From the NCBI RefSeq assembly GCF_023159225.1, contig NC_063188.1, positions 31,245,626 through 31,309,625 of the forward strand: DNA of 64,000 bases, read 5' to 3'. This DNA is from Perognathus longimembris pacificus. Lineage: Eukaryota > Chordata > Mammalia > Rodentia > Heteromyidae. The notes under the pieces are model-generated. The model was given only the letters and a program-made list of their open reading frames with translations. It was not told the origin of the DNA and ran no database searches. Positions 37,362 through 49,365 of this stretch are shown piece by piece. Position numbers and translations under genes: made by a program. The stretch's first letter is position 1, and each line of letters opens with the position of its first letter.

Positions 37362-37596
37362 TGATAAAGCATATTTTTTTTTTTTTTTTGCCAGTCCTGG
37401 GCCTTGGACTCAAGGCCTGAGCACTGTCCCTGGCTTCTTCCCGCTCAAGGCTAGCACTCTGCCACTTGAGCCACAGCGCCGCTTCTGGCCGTTTTCTGTA
37501 TATGTGGTGCTGGGGAATCGAACCTAGGGCCTCGTGTATCCGAGGCAGGCACTCTTGCCACTAGGCTATATCCCCAGCCCTGATAAAGCATATTTT
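37362..37596 (-). repeat. ID-dimer SINE with 16 bp target duplication
   Basis: Flanked by identical TGATAAAGCATATTTT at 37362-37377 and 37581-37596, immediately next to the older SINE. Confidence 0.95.
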
Positions 37597-38824
37597 AAAA
37601 AAGCTAAAATAGAGTATTATGAATGTCTTAATCACAAAAAAACCTTATGAATGTTTGAGAAAATAGATATGCTTACCTTCATTTGAACATTAAGCAATGC
37701 ACAAAACATCACATGACTACCCATAAATGTGTATAATTATTATACATCCTAACATAATAGACTAAAAACACAAAAAGAAAAAATGTGAACGAAATCTTCA
37801 TGTTACTGAAGGTATAGCAAATGATTTTTAAGAGTGAAATTAATTTTAATAGATTTTTAATTAATTCAATAAATGACAAATGCTATCATGTTAACATGTC
37901 AATGAGATCATTTATATTTTTTCTCACACTGTTTTTTAAATTAACTGTGTATTTCTTATTCACAGCATATCTCAACAGTGTATCAAGTGCTCAAGTGCCA
38001 CATATAAAGAATGGCTACCATGTTAACACCAAGTGCAGTATATATCCTTTGTTCATCACTATCACAGACTCCATCAGATTATAGCAAATTCTAAAAGCCA
38101 AATTTTGTTTTCAGTGTGTATGTGTACGTGTTTGTGTGGCTCTCTGTGAGTGTATGCGTACGTGCTTGACTGTGTGCGTGCGTGTGAGTATGTGGGAATG
38201 TATTGCAACTTATCTTAAGTTATTTAGCTTTGGGACAAGACACTGAGTTGAAGTTCACATATCCACTTGGAAAGATACACATCTTTGAGCAAAACATCTC
38301 TATCTCAAACAGTTGCTTACTCAGACTCTCTTACCTAGTTTCATGCTGAGGCACGAGTGCTCTACCTAATGATGAATGACTTGCAGAACTGGTTGCTCCT
38401 ACCTTTAAATCTAGTGAACTATGTCATATCTGATTCACATGGTCAGCCAATGACCAAGATTATCTAAGGAACTTCTGCACAGTTCTGATTGTAAGAGTCT
38501 ACGCCAGATTTCTAAATCAATTTAAAGATACTGGGTGAAAAGAATGTATCTTATCATACTTAGGGATTATTCATGTGTTTCTTCCTTACTCAGTTAACTC
38601 TGTACACTGGATCATTCAATAAAAACTTTTGCCACCTTTTCCAGTTAAGAAAGAAATAAGATATTAGTAAGTCATTTATACTGATGGGGGAGTGGGAACA
38701 AAATAATGGCAGTTTTCATACAAATTAGATGTTCCCATAACATCACTCTTCCTAGATAAATTAGTTTGAACTTGATTACAATATGAGGATCATAACATCG
38801 GTACAAAATCCATTGTTCTAGGAT
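37597..38824. other. PAK3 intron; imperfect GT tract only
   Basis: An imperfect GTGTGTATGTGTACGTG tract lies at about 38115-38190. Otherwise nothing recognised. Confidence 0.5.
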
Positions 38825-38898
38825 TAGAATGTAGCTCATCTATAGAGTCCTGACCTGGCATACACAAAACCCTGGGTTCCACCCCAAGCACTGAAAGC
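38825..38898 (+). repeat. ID-type SINE monomer, old
   Basis: GAATGTAGCTCATCTATAGAG ... CCCTGGGTTCCACCCCAAGC, then an A-rich end. A single tRNA-derived unit. Confidence 0.6.
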
Positions 38899-39113
38899 AA
38901 ATAAAATCCACTGTCAGTTCAAAGATAGTGCAGGAAGAGTTCCTTGGTTAATTACCAGTCAGCCAGGGAACTGCAAAGGCCAATACTGAGAATGGAAAAC
39001 ACACATAGAATCCACTATATGAAAAACATAAATGATGAGGATTGTAAGCAGTTACTGAATCTTAATTTATGTTGCTAGTGTTCCTTTCTGGTGTTTCAAA
39101 CAACAATCACTTA

Positions 39114-39245
<132 letters not shown>

Positions 39246-40005
39246 TCAGAACTGATTGAATGATTTCCCTAAGTCAATGATATTTTTTTTAAAAATTAGA
39301 GAAAAACTCCCACCATAATTTTATAATATAATGGAATTGTTACTTTTCAATGTGTTTTACAAACAGCAATATATTAAATATCAATACTAATCCTGTTGCA
39401 TATATTAAAATTTGATGTTGTTTAAGAAACAAATTAAGGACAGATTACAACCTATCATTTACAAAAAAAGTTTGCATAAGGTGATTTTTATAGAGAATGA
39501 GGTTAATACATCTAAGAACTTGTACACACTATTTGAGAAAACAACTATTTTCTCTGAATTGGAGTAAAGTTGAACACTAAACTGCATTCAGTTCTGCAGG
39601 ACAATGATCTTCTGAATAATTACTAAGCACATACCTGTGCGCTGAGAGTGATGGGGGAGAGGAATGAGTCTAATGGAGGACAAAGTTTGATCACAAGAAT
39701 TATGACTCAGTTCTTTGTCATCAGTACTAGGGAATGAGTTGATGTTCCTACACTGGCTAAGCAAGTTAACTACCACCTGAGCACCTAGCACCATATGGTG
39801 CCTGCCTACCTAGACTGGGTTGAAATTATTCTCTTTTCTCCATCCCTCCTACTTGAGATCTAAGTAATCACAGATATCATTATGCTGTGCCTACATGCTG
39901 TTCTCCCATTCCCTTTTCTAACTCACACATTTGTAATTATCACCTAAATGTAATTTCAGAGCATCCGCCTTTGTGAAATCTTCTTTGAGCCCTCTAATAA
40001 AACAC

Positions 40006-40234
40006 GTGCTTTTTCTTTTTCTTTTTTTTCCTTTCCAGTCCTGGGGCTTGAACTCAGGGCCTGAGCACTGTCCCTGGCTTCGTTTTGCTCAAGGCTAGCA
40101 CTCTACCACTTGAGCCACAGCGCCACTTCTGGCTTTTTCTATATATGTGGTGCTGAGGAATGGAACCCAGGGCTTCAGTTATATGAGGAAACCACTCTAT
40201 CACTAGGCCACATTCCCAGCCTGTGCTTTTTCTT
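40006..40234 (-). repeat. ID-dimer SINE with target duplication
   Basis: Body about 40030-40222, flanked by GTGCTTTTTCTT at 40006-40017 and 40223-40234. Confidence 0.92.
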
Positions 40235-40539
40235 CAGACCAGGAAATTTGTCTTTTTATCTCTTTAATTTGGTGCCTACACCATCAGCAGCTGCTAACTA
40301 AGTGAATGAGAATAAGAAAATATGTATTCAAATGCTATACAGTATACGACAGTTAATACTCCATGCTAAATGATATAATGATCTATTCTGTGGGCTAGTG
40401 GGGAAACGGCAATTTAATTAAGACCTACTCGCAGACAATGTACTTTGACAAAGATAATTAGCAAAATATGTTTCACTCAGGTTGATGAGGATTCTTCATT
40501 GTTTAGCTTTGTTAAATAATACTTAGCTAACTTCTGAGT
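40235..40539. other. PAK3 intron, nothing recognised
   Basis: Non-coding sequence. Confidence 0.5.
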
Positions 40540-40674
40540 TGCATGTTTTCTTTTGTATTTCCTGTCTCAGTCATTTGTACTGTCATTTCATTCACCAAGT
40601 AGCCTGGGCAGAAATATGGGATCATCATTTACTTGTTCCTTACTTTTAGTTCTCAACTGCAGCAGTCTAGTGTC

Positions 40675-40830
40675 TGTTAGTACTGGGGTTTGAACTCAGG
40701 ACCTAGGCACTGAGTTCCCTTAGCTTTTTTTGCTTCAGTCTGGTGCTCTACCACTTGAGATCTCCAAGGATGGACTTTTGTGCTAAAAACCATAATCCTC
40801 AGATTGCTGCTCCCTCAATAGCTTGGATTA
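40675..40830 (-). repeat. B1-ID SINE, rearranged, nested in L2
   Basis: GGGGTTTGAACTCAGGACCT, CTCTACCACTTGAGATC, then ATCCTCAGATTGCTGCTCCC TCAATAGCTTGGATTACATG. Middle part missing. Confidence 0.7.
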
Positions 40831-41345
40831 CATGCCCTGGAATGCTTTTGAATCTGTCCCTTTCTTATTTCTGCTGCTTTACTGGGTCTTTTATTATCGT
40901 TTTCCTGAGCTCTTGTAACAGTTACCTAACTGAACTTTTTTTTTCCCCACTTTTGTCCTTGCTGGCTCTATACTTGTCCCAGGATGCTCCAAGTATAGAC
41001 TGATCAGATCATTTGTTTCTCTGGTTTAGGACATTCCTAACGGTCCCTAATATGAGATCAAAGTCTTTGTTATGAATGCAAGTTCCTTCATGATCTCGCT
41101 TCTGTTTGTTTCTATCTTCATCTTTCATCACTAGAACCTGATGGTCTGACTAAAACAAATGATTTGTAATTCATTCATGATCAGCTACTGGTAAACAGTT
41201 TAGGAGTGTCTTGATGGTTTAACAATAGTGGAAAGTTGGAGTTCCTACAAATATGCATTTAAGACCTCTTTACATGCCTTTCTCATACTAGAATGTCCTT
41301 CCTAGTGTATTTTCCAGGTTTTCATGTTTCAAAACTGTTTAGGAA

Positions 41346-41572
41346 TGGAGGACCAGTGGCTCACAGCAATCTTAGCTACTCAGGAGGCTGAGATCTTAGG
41401 ATCACAGCTCAATGCCAGTCTGGTCAGGAAACTCTGGGAGGCTCTTATCTCTAATTAATCACCAAAAAGTTGGAAGTAATAGCTATGGCTCAAGTTGTGG
41501 AGCACCAGTCTGGATCAGAAAAGCTAAGGGGCAGCACCATGATCCTGAGTTCAAGCCCCAGTACCCCCCCCA
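41346..41572 (+). repeat. B1-ID SINE nested in L2
   Basis: GGACCAGTGGCTCACAGCAA, TAGCTACTCAGGAGGCTGAG, TATGGCTCAAGTTGTGGAGC, GAGTTCAAGCCCCAGTACC, ending in a C8 then CA tail. Confidence 0.85.
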
Positions 41573-41865
41573 CACACACCTCAGCTCAGATGCTGCCTCT
41601 TCTAGGAAGCCTTCCCTGATTTTGAATAAAGTTACAACTTCTCTGTAATACCATACTTTTCCTCCTTCTCTCTTTGGAGCTCTTCTAGTTTTTGTCCTTA
41701 ATGGATCAGGTCCCTGTCGATTGGCAACCCATTTCAGACTGTGTCATAAAGATAGGAGCCATGTCTCATTCACCTCTGTATCCTCAGTACCTCCTCACAC
41801 ACTGCCCCACATTAAATATATAGGATACTCAGTAAATGTTTGTTAAACTGCTTGCAAATGAAATT

Positions 41866-43855
41866 AGGTCTTTCCCTTTGTAAATGCTCCCATGGTTTAA
41901 GATAACTTGAAGGCCATTTTATTTAAACTATATCTACAGAATGTATCCAACTTTAACAATTTTCTGAGTTCATAGATTTCAGTTTTCAAATTGTCTTAGC
42001 AGTTTCTTAGATCACCCAGTCATTCTTCTTTAAGTCAGCTAATGGGCTTTTAAAAATAAATTGACAATTTTAAAGTCACTTGAGACTATAGTTTTAAGCA
42101 GTTTATAGTTTTCCAAGAAAATTTTAGTTTTACCATTAAGTTGCTGAGCAAACTCTTTTCCACAGACCGATCTAAAGCAAATAAACTTCAGCCCAAGCCA
42201 CTTTCTGAATTATGACCAATTCCATTTGGTGGGCTTCAGTTAATGAGGCTTTATGGTAGTAAATTATTCATCCATTACTTCCATGGTATGTAGGATTAAA
42301 AAAATCCTGGAAATAAATCTTTTCAGGATGATTAGCAAAAGACAACCATTTTGGTGAGATTCAGTTTCTGACCACAACTGCTCTTCAATTAAAATGGTGT
42401 TCCCACACCTACTCCCCTTCACAGGCCAGTGCTGCCATCTAGTGATGCTAGGCAAGTGTACAGAATAGGCCTTGTTTACAATTTCACCACAAAACAAGCT
42501 TTTAAAGTGATCTCATTCATCAGAGCCATTATAAGTTGCTATAAACTACAACAAAGGAATATACCTTGTAATACAATATGCAGGAAAGGGGGAAATAACC
42601 AAATCAAAGTAGAAAGACAAACGTAATAGCCAGATCCAGCAGCTTTCATCAGATTCATTCCTTCAATTAAAAATCATCTTAAAATCCAAGACCTTAAAAA
42701 ATCATGAAATGCTTGCATGTGAAAATTGAGTTTTGGTTTTGGTGTCAGAAATGCCCATCAATATATTTTCTGACACACTTAGCTGAACTCCTACCATTAA
42801 AAGATGATCCCTTCAGTTAAATAAGGTTTCAATTCATGAACAAAAGTACAAGAATTCAATTATTATCATTCCAATCAGGTGGTAAATTGGGAAGAAGAAT
42901 TTGGAGAGGAGGGATGAGGATGATGTAATGTGGGGTCCCAGAGGAGGGAGCTTGAAGATAAATTTATTATATCATATAATTGTCCTGCTATCCCCTTTCA
43001 AATTTTTTCACTAACACATATTTTCCAACAGGTCCAGGCAGACCACAATGAATGAGCCCAACCCAGGTTATCTGTCCGTGTAAACTGAAAAGTGATGTTT
43101 GTATCATCCATTAATAATGCCTTGGGCTGATGCCAATGGTCACTGATGCCAATGATTACTGATGCTCAACATGAGGACGCTTATAGAGGCTACCATTACC
43201 TCCTCTTGGGGAGTGGGTTCACTTAGGTATTAGTTGCTGGCTATTTCTCTACTTGCCTGCCTTCTTCCTTCCCCCTTTATCTTAGCATAGGCTCCTCTAT
43301 TCCTTCCTCATCCAATAGCATCCCTGACTCCAAGGTCCTCAGTGACTTTGCTACAGGGACCGCATCTATGAGGTTTTAGTATTAAATATTCTGTCCCTTT
43401 GTAAGACTTTGTCCCTATTTTTTGTACTTTAAAAATATGACTAGTCTTATCTTGTAAAAATAGCATAAAATTGTTCTATTGTGAAAATGACTTGCCTTAG
43501 GACCTTGTGCCTATTACTCAGACCTAGTAATACTCATTTCAAAGTTTATCCTACTACCTTACCTTATTAAGGTTTTACATTCATACAATAAAATACCTAC
43601 CATCTACTTAGTACCTATTAGGTTGCACATATATTTGTTGAGGCTTTTTACCCAAACTAATTTTGTTAGACTGTCATCATGCTGTGAAGTTCATTATATT
43701 ATTAATTCAGTGTGTTGTGTGTTGGATGAAGAAATAAGTCCCCCAAAGATAAATAATTGAAAAGCATTATACAGCTATGAGCAGAGGGTCTGTGATTTGA
43801 ATTTTGTTATCTCTGATTCTAATACCTAGCCTCTTAATCAGATATTGAGGCCGTA
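41866..43855. other. PAK3 intron, nothing recognised
   Basis: 2 kb of non-coding sequence with no SINE or exon. Confidence 0.5.
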
Positions 43856-43859
43856 AAAC

Positions 43860-43960
43860 TCATTCCATACAGAATTCTAATATATCCCCATTTCACAGGT
43901 AAGAAATTGAGGCTCAGTGAAATAAACTGACCTAAGGTGAATCAATGTGTACGTGGTGGA
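43860..43960 (-). repeat. MIR relic
   Basis: CCCATTTCACAGGTAAGAAA TTGAGGCTCAGTGAAATAA, a well-preserved MIR core in reverse. Confidence 0.8.
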
Positions 43961-44514
43961 GAGAAGGCACAGAAAGGGGGAGGAAGAAAGTGAAAAATAT
44001 CTACTTCATAAGGAATTCTTCCCTATTTCTCTGCAGGTTCTCCCTGCCAAGATCTACAATTTGGTCAGTAGTCACAGGTGACCCACTAGCTAGACGGAAA
44101 ATGATTCTTTGGACCCCTTAAGATAAAATCCAACAGAGGAGAAACCAATTCTTGATTTTAAAAATCAAATTTAGCTTTTCCCTCTTAGGTTGCTCAGCAC
44201 TATTATAGTTTGCATGTGAAGCAGAATTTGGACAAATATGCATAACATTTGCTTTTCAGCTAACAGTAAAAGGTATAAATGCATTGCCATTAAACATATT
44301 TATTGAGATGGAAATAGGTAACAATTACCAGTAATTTTTACTAAAGCAAAGCTGTTCAAATTCAAACCCTAATATCATCTCATAGATCAGATTGTCTATG
44401 TGTTCAGAACAAAGGGGGAAACAAGCAATTCTCAGAATAACTGAACTTAAAATAATTCAGGCACATGGCTAATTTCTTCTTTCCAGGTTATACATAGCTG
44501 GGATATGCAGAAGA

Positions 44515-44695
44515 ACGTGAGTAATGGAGGCATGTGAGCTTTGAATGCTGATGCAGAAGAGATTAAACTCTAGCTTTACCCCTCATTAGTCTGGTGACTC
44601 CACCACTGAAGCTTTTGAAACCTTACTTTCAGTGATTTGTAAAATGAAGACATCAAAATATGCTACAAGGTATTACTGATCAGAAACTGCTCAGT
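44515..44695 (+). repeat. MIR relic
   Basis: GCATGTGAGCTTTGAATGCT, CTCTAGCTTTACCCCTCATTAG and TCAGTGATTTGTAAAATGAAG follow MIR order. Confidence 0.55.
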
Positions 44696-45249
44696 AAATG
44701 AAAATTATCATGGTTGATACATAGCAAATGGTTGGTTCTAGAATTATTCTAGAAGCATAATCAATCACGTACAGTAAAGTGAGTACATTAACATCCTGCA
44801 ATTGCAGTTGTGAAGGCTCAGTGACAGCTACGACCCAGTCTTTGCCATTCCATATACGTCTAGCTCAAAATGTCTCAACTTCAGATTTCATGACATTGTG
44901 GATTAAATAATATGTTGTTGAGAGGGGAGGGGAGGAGCCCTGTGCATTGTAGGATGTTTGCAAGTATCACTAGAATCTATCCACTCAATGCCAGTAGCAC
45001 TGTCTGAATTATGACAACAACAATCTGCAGACGGTCAAATTTCCCTTGGAAATGGCCCAACCATGACCTCTCTAGAGTTTCCCTATGGCTTACTGCTGAA
45101 TACATTAAGTTATCTATTCTCTAATTGTTTCATGCTACAAAATCTTATTTTACAAAGAAAGTGGAAAGTTTCTTAATTATAGGAAATTAACTTTCCATTG
45201 TGCCATACAAATTTCTTTATAGTAAAGACATTTGCTGGCTCGCTTTTTA
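44696..45249. other. PAK3 intron, nothing recognised
   Basis: Non-coding sequence. Confidence 0.5.
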
Positions 45250-45540
45250 TTCACCTATTCATCTGACACTTGTGGGGTGCATTTACAAAGCAGGGATTTA
45301 ATAAGAGTTTGAGTATTGGAAAGAAAAAAAACTCATTCCTTACCCTTGAGAGTATTACAGTTTGTTAAAGGAAATAGCCTAGTACAGTATGAGTTATACT
45401 ATGGTATGCATAGTAAAGAATAGGGACTCTTAACTCAGACTGGGAGAGACAAGGCAGGCTTTTCCAACCAGGAACTGGATTTTTGAAGAACTGGTTTTGA
45501 AGAATGGGCTGGAATTTGTCAAATATTGGACACTGATTGC
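45250..45540. repeat. Ancient LINE-derived repeat
   Basis: TTATTCACCTATTCATCTGAC, CCTTACCCTTGAGAGTATTAC, GGAGAGACAAGGCAGGCTTT and TGAAGAACTGGTTTTGAAG; same kind of relic as 725-985. Confidence 0.45.
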
Positions 45541-45547
45541 TGAGTTT

Positions 45548-45645
45548 AATATTATATTATTAATATGTTATATTATTAATATAATATTATATTACAATAT
45601 AATATATTATAATTGTATTAATATTATATTATTATAATATTATTT
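45548..45645. repeat. AT-only imperfect palindrome
   Basis: About 98 bp almost purely A/T with near-inverted arms ATATTATATTATTAATAT and ATATTATTAATATAATAT (two mismatches) around GTT; a second ATAATATTATATT / AATATAATATATTAT pair follows. Confidence 0.8.
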
Positions 45646-45889
45646 TCAGATATTTGACTGTTTTCAGCAGAGACCCCACTTTTTTAATCATCGTGATCTG
45701 GAAAAAAAAAACTAGATGTTGAGTACTTTGTCACACCAAGGCAAAAGTGTGCATGCGCAGCTTGTTGCTACTGACATTTTAGAAGGACGCTGTTTGCATT
45801 TGCTGACTCTGACTCTCTGCCCACAAAGAAAAGTTTCTACATGGAAAAAAATCTACATGACCTGTGGTTGTTATTTACTTATTTGTTTA

Positions 45890-46135
45890 TTTATTTATAT
45901 CGTAATACTGAGACCTGAACTCAGGGTGGTCACTCTCACTTGGCTTTCTCTGGTCAAGGCTAGTGCTTGCTCTAACACTTGAGCCACAGTGTCACTTCCA
46001 GGTTTTTGGTGGTTAATTGGAGATAAGCATTTCATGGACTTTCCTGCTTAGGCTGGCTTTGAACTGGAATCTTCAGATTTCAGCCTCCTGAGTAACTAGA
46101 ATTACAGGCATGAGCCACTGGTGTATAGCTTTCAA
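45890..46135 (-). repeat. B1-ID chimeric SINE
   Basis: GAGACCTGAACTCAGGGTGG, CACTTGAGCCACAGTGTCAC, GGTTAATTGGAGATAAGC, CCTGAGTAACTAGAATTACAG. Confidence 0.85.
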
Positions 46136-46366
46136 ACAAAAATTTACTAATTAATGTGGTTTTTTTTCAAAGGGTTTTTTTTAACCTTAACTATTTTTTC
46201 CAAATAAAAATATTTAGCTTACTGCAATTGAGAATGAGGGTGGAAGTGGTCTGACTTATACAGCAAGTATTAACCTTTTCAATCTCATGATTCTAGTTCA
46301 TACAAGCAGGCTCATGCTCCTAAATGTTCAGTTCTCTTTGTAAGTGGTTTATGAGAAATCCTGTCA

Positions 46367-46558
<192 letters not shown>

Positions 46559-46741
46559 CTAAAAGACAGAAAGGAACCAAGACAAAAAAATATTCTGAAA
46601 GTTCTACAATGAAAACAAAAGGTCAAGGAAAAAGTATAGCATGAAATCATTGACATTTCAGTGATTTTTAAAAAACAAGTTGTTATCTATTTAAAAAAAA
46701 CTTTAAGAGTATTCAAGTACTCTGCCATTGAAATGTTTTGT

Positions 46742-46864
46742 GAGCTAGTAGTTTTATTTATTTATTTTTTTTCAAATTTTTATTATCAAACTGATGTACA
46801 GAGAGGTTACAGTTTCATACGTTATGCTGGGGATATGGCCTAGTGGCAAGAGCTAGTAGTTTTA
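46742..46864 (-). mobile_element. 93 bp L1/SINE chimeric insertion
   Basis: Perfect 15 bp target duplication GAGCTAGTAGTTTTA at 46742-46756 and 46850-46864. Between them are a minus-oriented L1 3' tip (AAACTGATGTACAGAGAGG to CATACGTTA, about 46770-46824, with its A-rich tail as poly(T) at the left) and 25 bp of the ID-dimer SINE 5' end in plus orientation (TGCTGGGGATATGGCCTAGT, 46825-46849). Confidence 0.85.
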
Positions 46865-47017
46865 AATTAATTATACAGGGGATTCATTGCCATGTTCCCA
46901 TTAATACATATCATGAACTTGGATCATATTGGGGTTTCTATGCAAGGCTGTGTTAACTCTGGTCTTGGTGCCTCTCCCTATGTAACTCTTCCTCCCGGGT
47001 TCACATGGATTTCCTTC

Positions 47018-47245
47018 TTGTTTTGGTCAGTCACGGGGCTTGAACTCTGAACCTGAGCATTGTCTCTGAGCTCTTCAGCTCAAGGCTAGCTCTCTACCAT
47101 GTGATCCACAGTGCCATTTACAGTTTTCTGATGGTTAATTGGAGTCTCGTAGACTTTACTGCCCAGACTGACTTTGAAATGTGATCCTTGGATCTCAGCC
47201 TTCTGAGTAGCTAAAATTACAGGCATGAGTCACTGGTGCCCAGCT
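47018..47245 (-). repeat. B1-ID chimeric SINE
   Basis: GGTCAGTCACGGGGCTTGAA, CTACCATGTGATCCACAGTG, GATGGTTAATTGGAGTCTCG, ATGAGTCACTGGTGCCCAGC. Confidence 0.85.
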
Positions 47246-47435
47246 CACATGGATTTACCTCTGCATTTTAACTTCTGCAGCTTTAATCTTAGTATTTATG
47301 TTATTTCTTGCATTATCAAAGTATTTAATGCAATAATCTTGTACCTTCAAATAGCAGCCTCAAAACCAAGGTATCAACTTCTGGAATTGTAAGTATAAGC
47401 AATGCTATAGGAACTAGTAAATTAACTGTACTTTA

Positions 47436-48425
<990 letters not shown>

Positions 48426-48625
48426 CTATGGTCATGGTTCTCAAGGTATGGCTCCCAGAACAGCATCATCAGCATCATCAAGAAACTTGTTAGAAATGCA
48501 AATTGTCAGGCTCCACCAAGACCTAGAAATCAGAAACTCTGGAAGTGGGGCCCAGTAATCTGTATTATAACAAGCCTTACAGGTGATCCTGATGCATGCT
48601 TACATTTCAAAACCATGAACCATGA
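48426..48625. repeat. MER5A-like hAT DNA-transposon relic
   Basis: TGGTTCTCAAGGTATGGCTCC near one end, GCTCCACCAAGACCTAGAAA TCAGAAACTCTGG and GTGGGGCCCAGTAATCTGTAT in the centre, and CAGGTGATCCTGATGCATGC near the other end, in MER5A order. Confidence 0.8.
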
Positions 48626-48766
48626 TGTAGATCTGATACATGACAGATTGTAGCCACATAAGGCTATTGCACATGTAAGATCCAGTTTGTCTGAATTTGG
48701 ATGTAGTATGTAAAGTATGTGCTGTATACTTGAGAGAAATACTGTAAAATATTTTGTTAATGACGT

Positions 48767-48995
48767 GTGGGGGGGGGGCGGTCCTTGGGCATGCACTCAG
48801 GGTCTAGAAAGCTTTTGTTCTCAAGGCTAGCATTCTACCCCTTGAGTTTCAGCTCCACTTCTGGGGCTTTGGATGTTTAAGTGGAGAAATAGTCTTATGC
48901 ACTTTCCCGCCTCAGCTGGCTTTGAACTGCAATTTGTAGATCTTGCTCTCCTTCGTAGCTAGGACTTACGGCGCATGAGCCACAGGTCCCTGGCT
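48767..48995 (-). repeat. B1-ID chimeric SINE
   Basis: G-run then GGTCCTTGGGCATGCACTCA, CTACCCCTTGAGTTTCAGC, CTCCTTCGTAGCTAGGACTT, ATGAGCCACAGGTCCCTGGC. The tail side is a G9 run. Confidence 0.8.
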
Positions 48996-49119
48996 GTTAA
49001 TGCTGCTTATATTGATATATTGAATGATATTTTAAATATATTGGGTTAAATAAAATCTATCATTAAAATTAATATGAAACCCTGGTACTGCCAAGAAAAA
49101 AAATACTACAATTTAAGCC

Positions 49120-49365
49120 AGGTTCCAGTGGCTCATGGAAACAATCCTAGCTATGACAGAAGCAGAGATCTGGAGGATAGTTGTTCAAGGCTGGCCAGGC
49201 AGAAAAGTCCACAAGGCTCACTCTCCATTGAACCATTAAAAAGCTGAGCTTGAGGTATACCACAATTTGCTCATGGCACCAGCCATGAGCAAGCAAGCTG
49301 AAAAGGCAAGCCAAATGAAAGTGCAAGGCTGTGAGTTCAAACCTTGGCACAGGCTGGAGAAAGAC
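49120..49365 (+). repeat. B1-ID chimeric SINE, diverged
   Basis: GCCAGGTTCCAGTGGCTCATG, CAATCCTAGCTATGACAG, then an ID-like half GTGAGTTCAAACCTTGGCAC. Confidence 0.7.

Larger units (their letters stand above)
40540..41865 (+). repeat. L2 LINE relic with two nested SINEs
   Basis: L2 3' region text in order: CTCAGTCATTTGTACTGTCA, AGGACATTCCTAACGGTCCC, CTAGAATGTCCTTCCTAGTG, GATGCTGCCTCTTCTAGGAAG, GCCATGTCTCATTCACCTC TGTATCCTCAGTACC, and ACTCAGTAAATGTTTGTTAAAC. Interrupted at 40675-40830 and 41346-41572. Confidence 0.75.
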
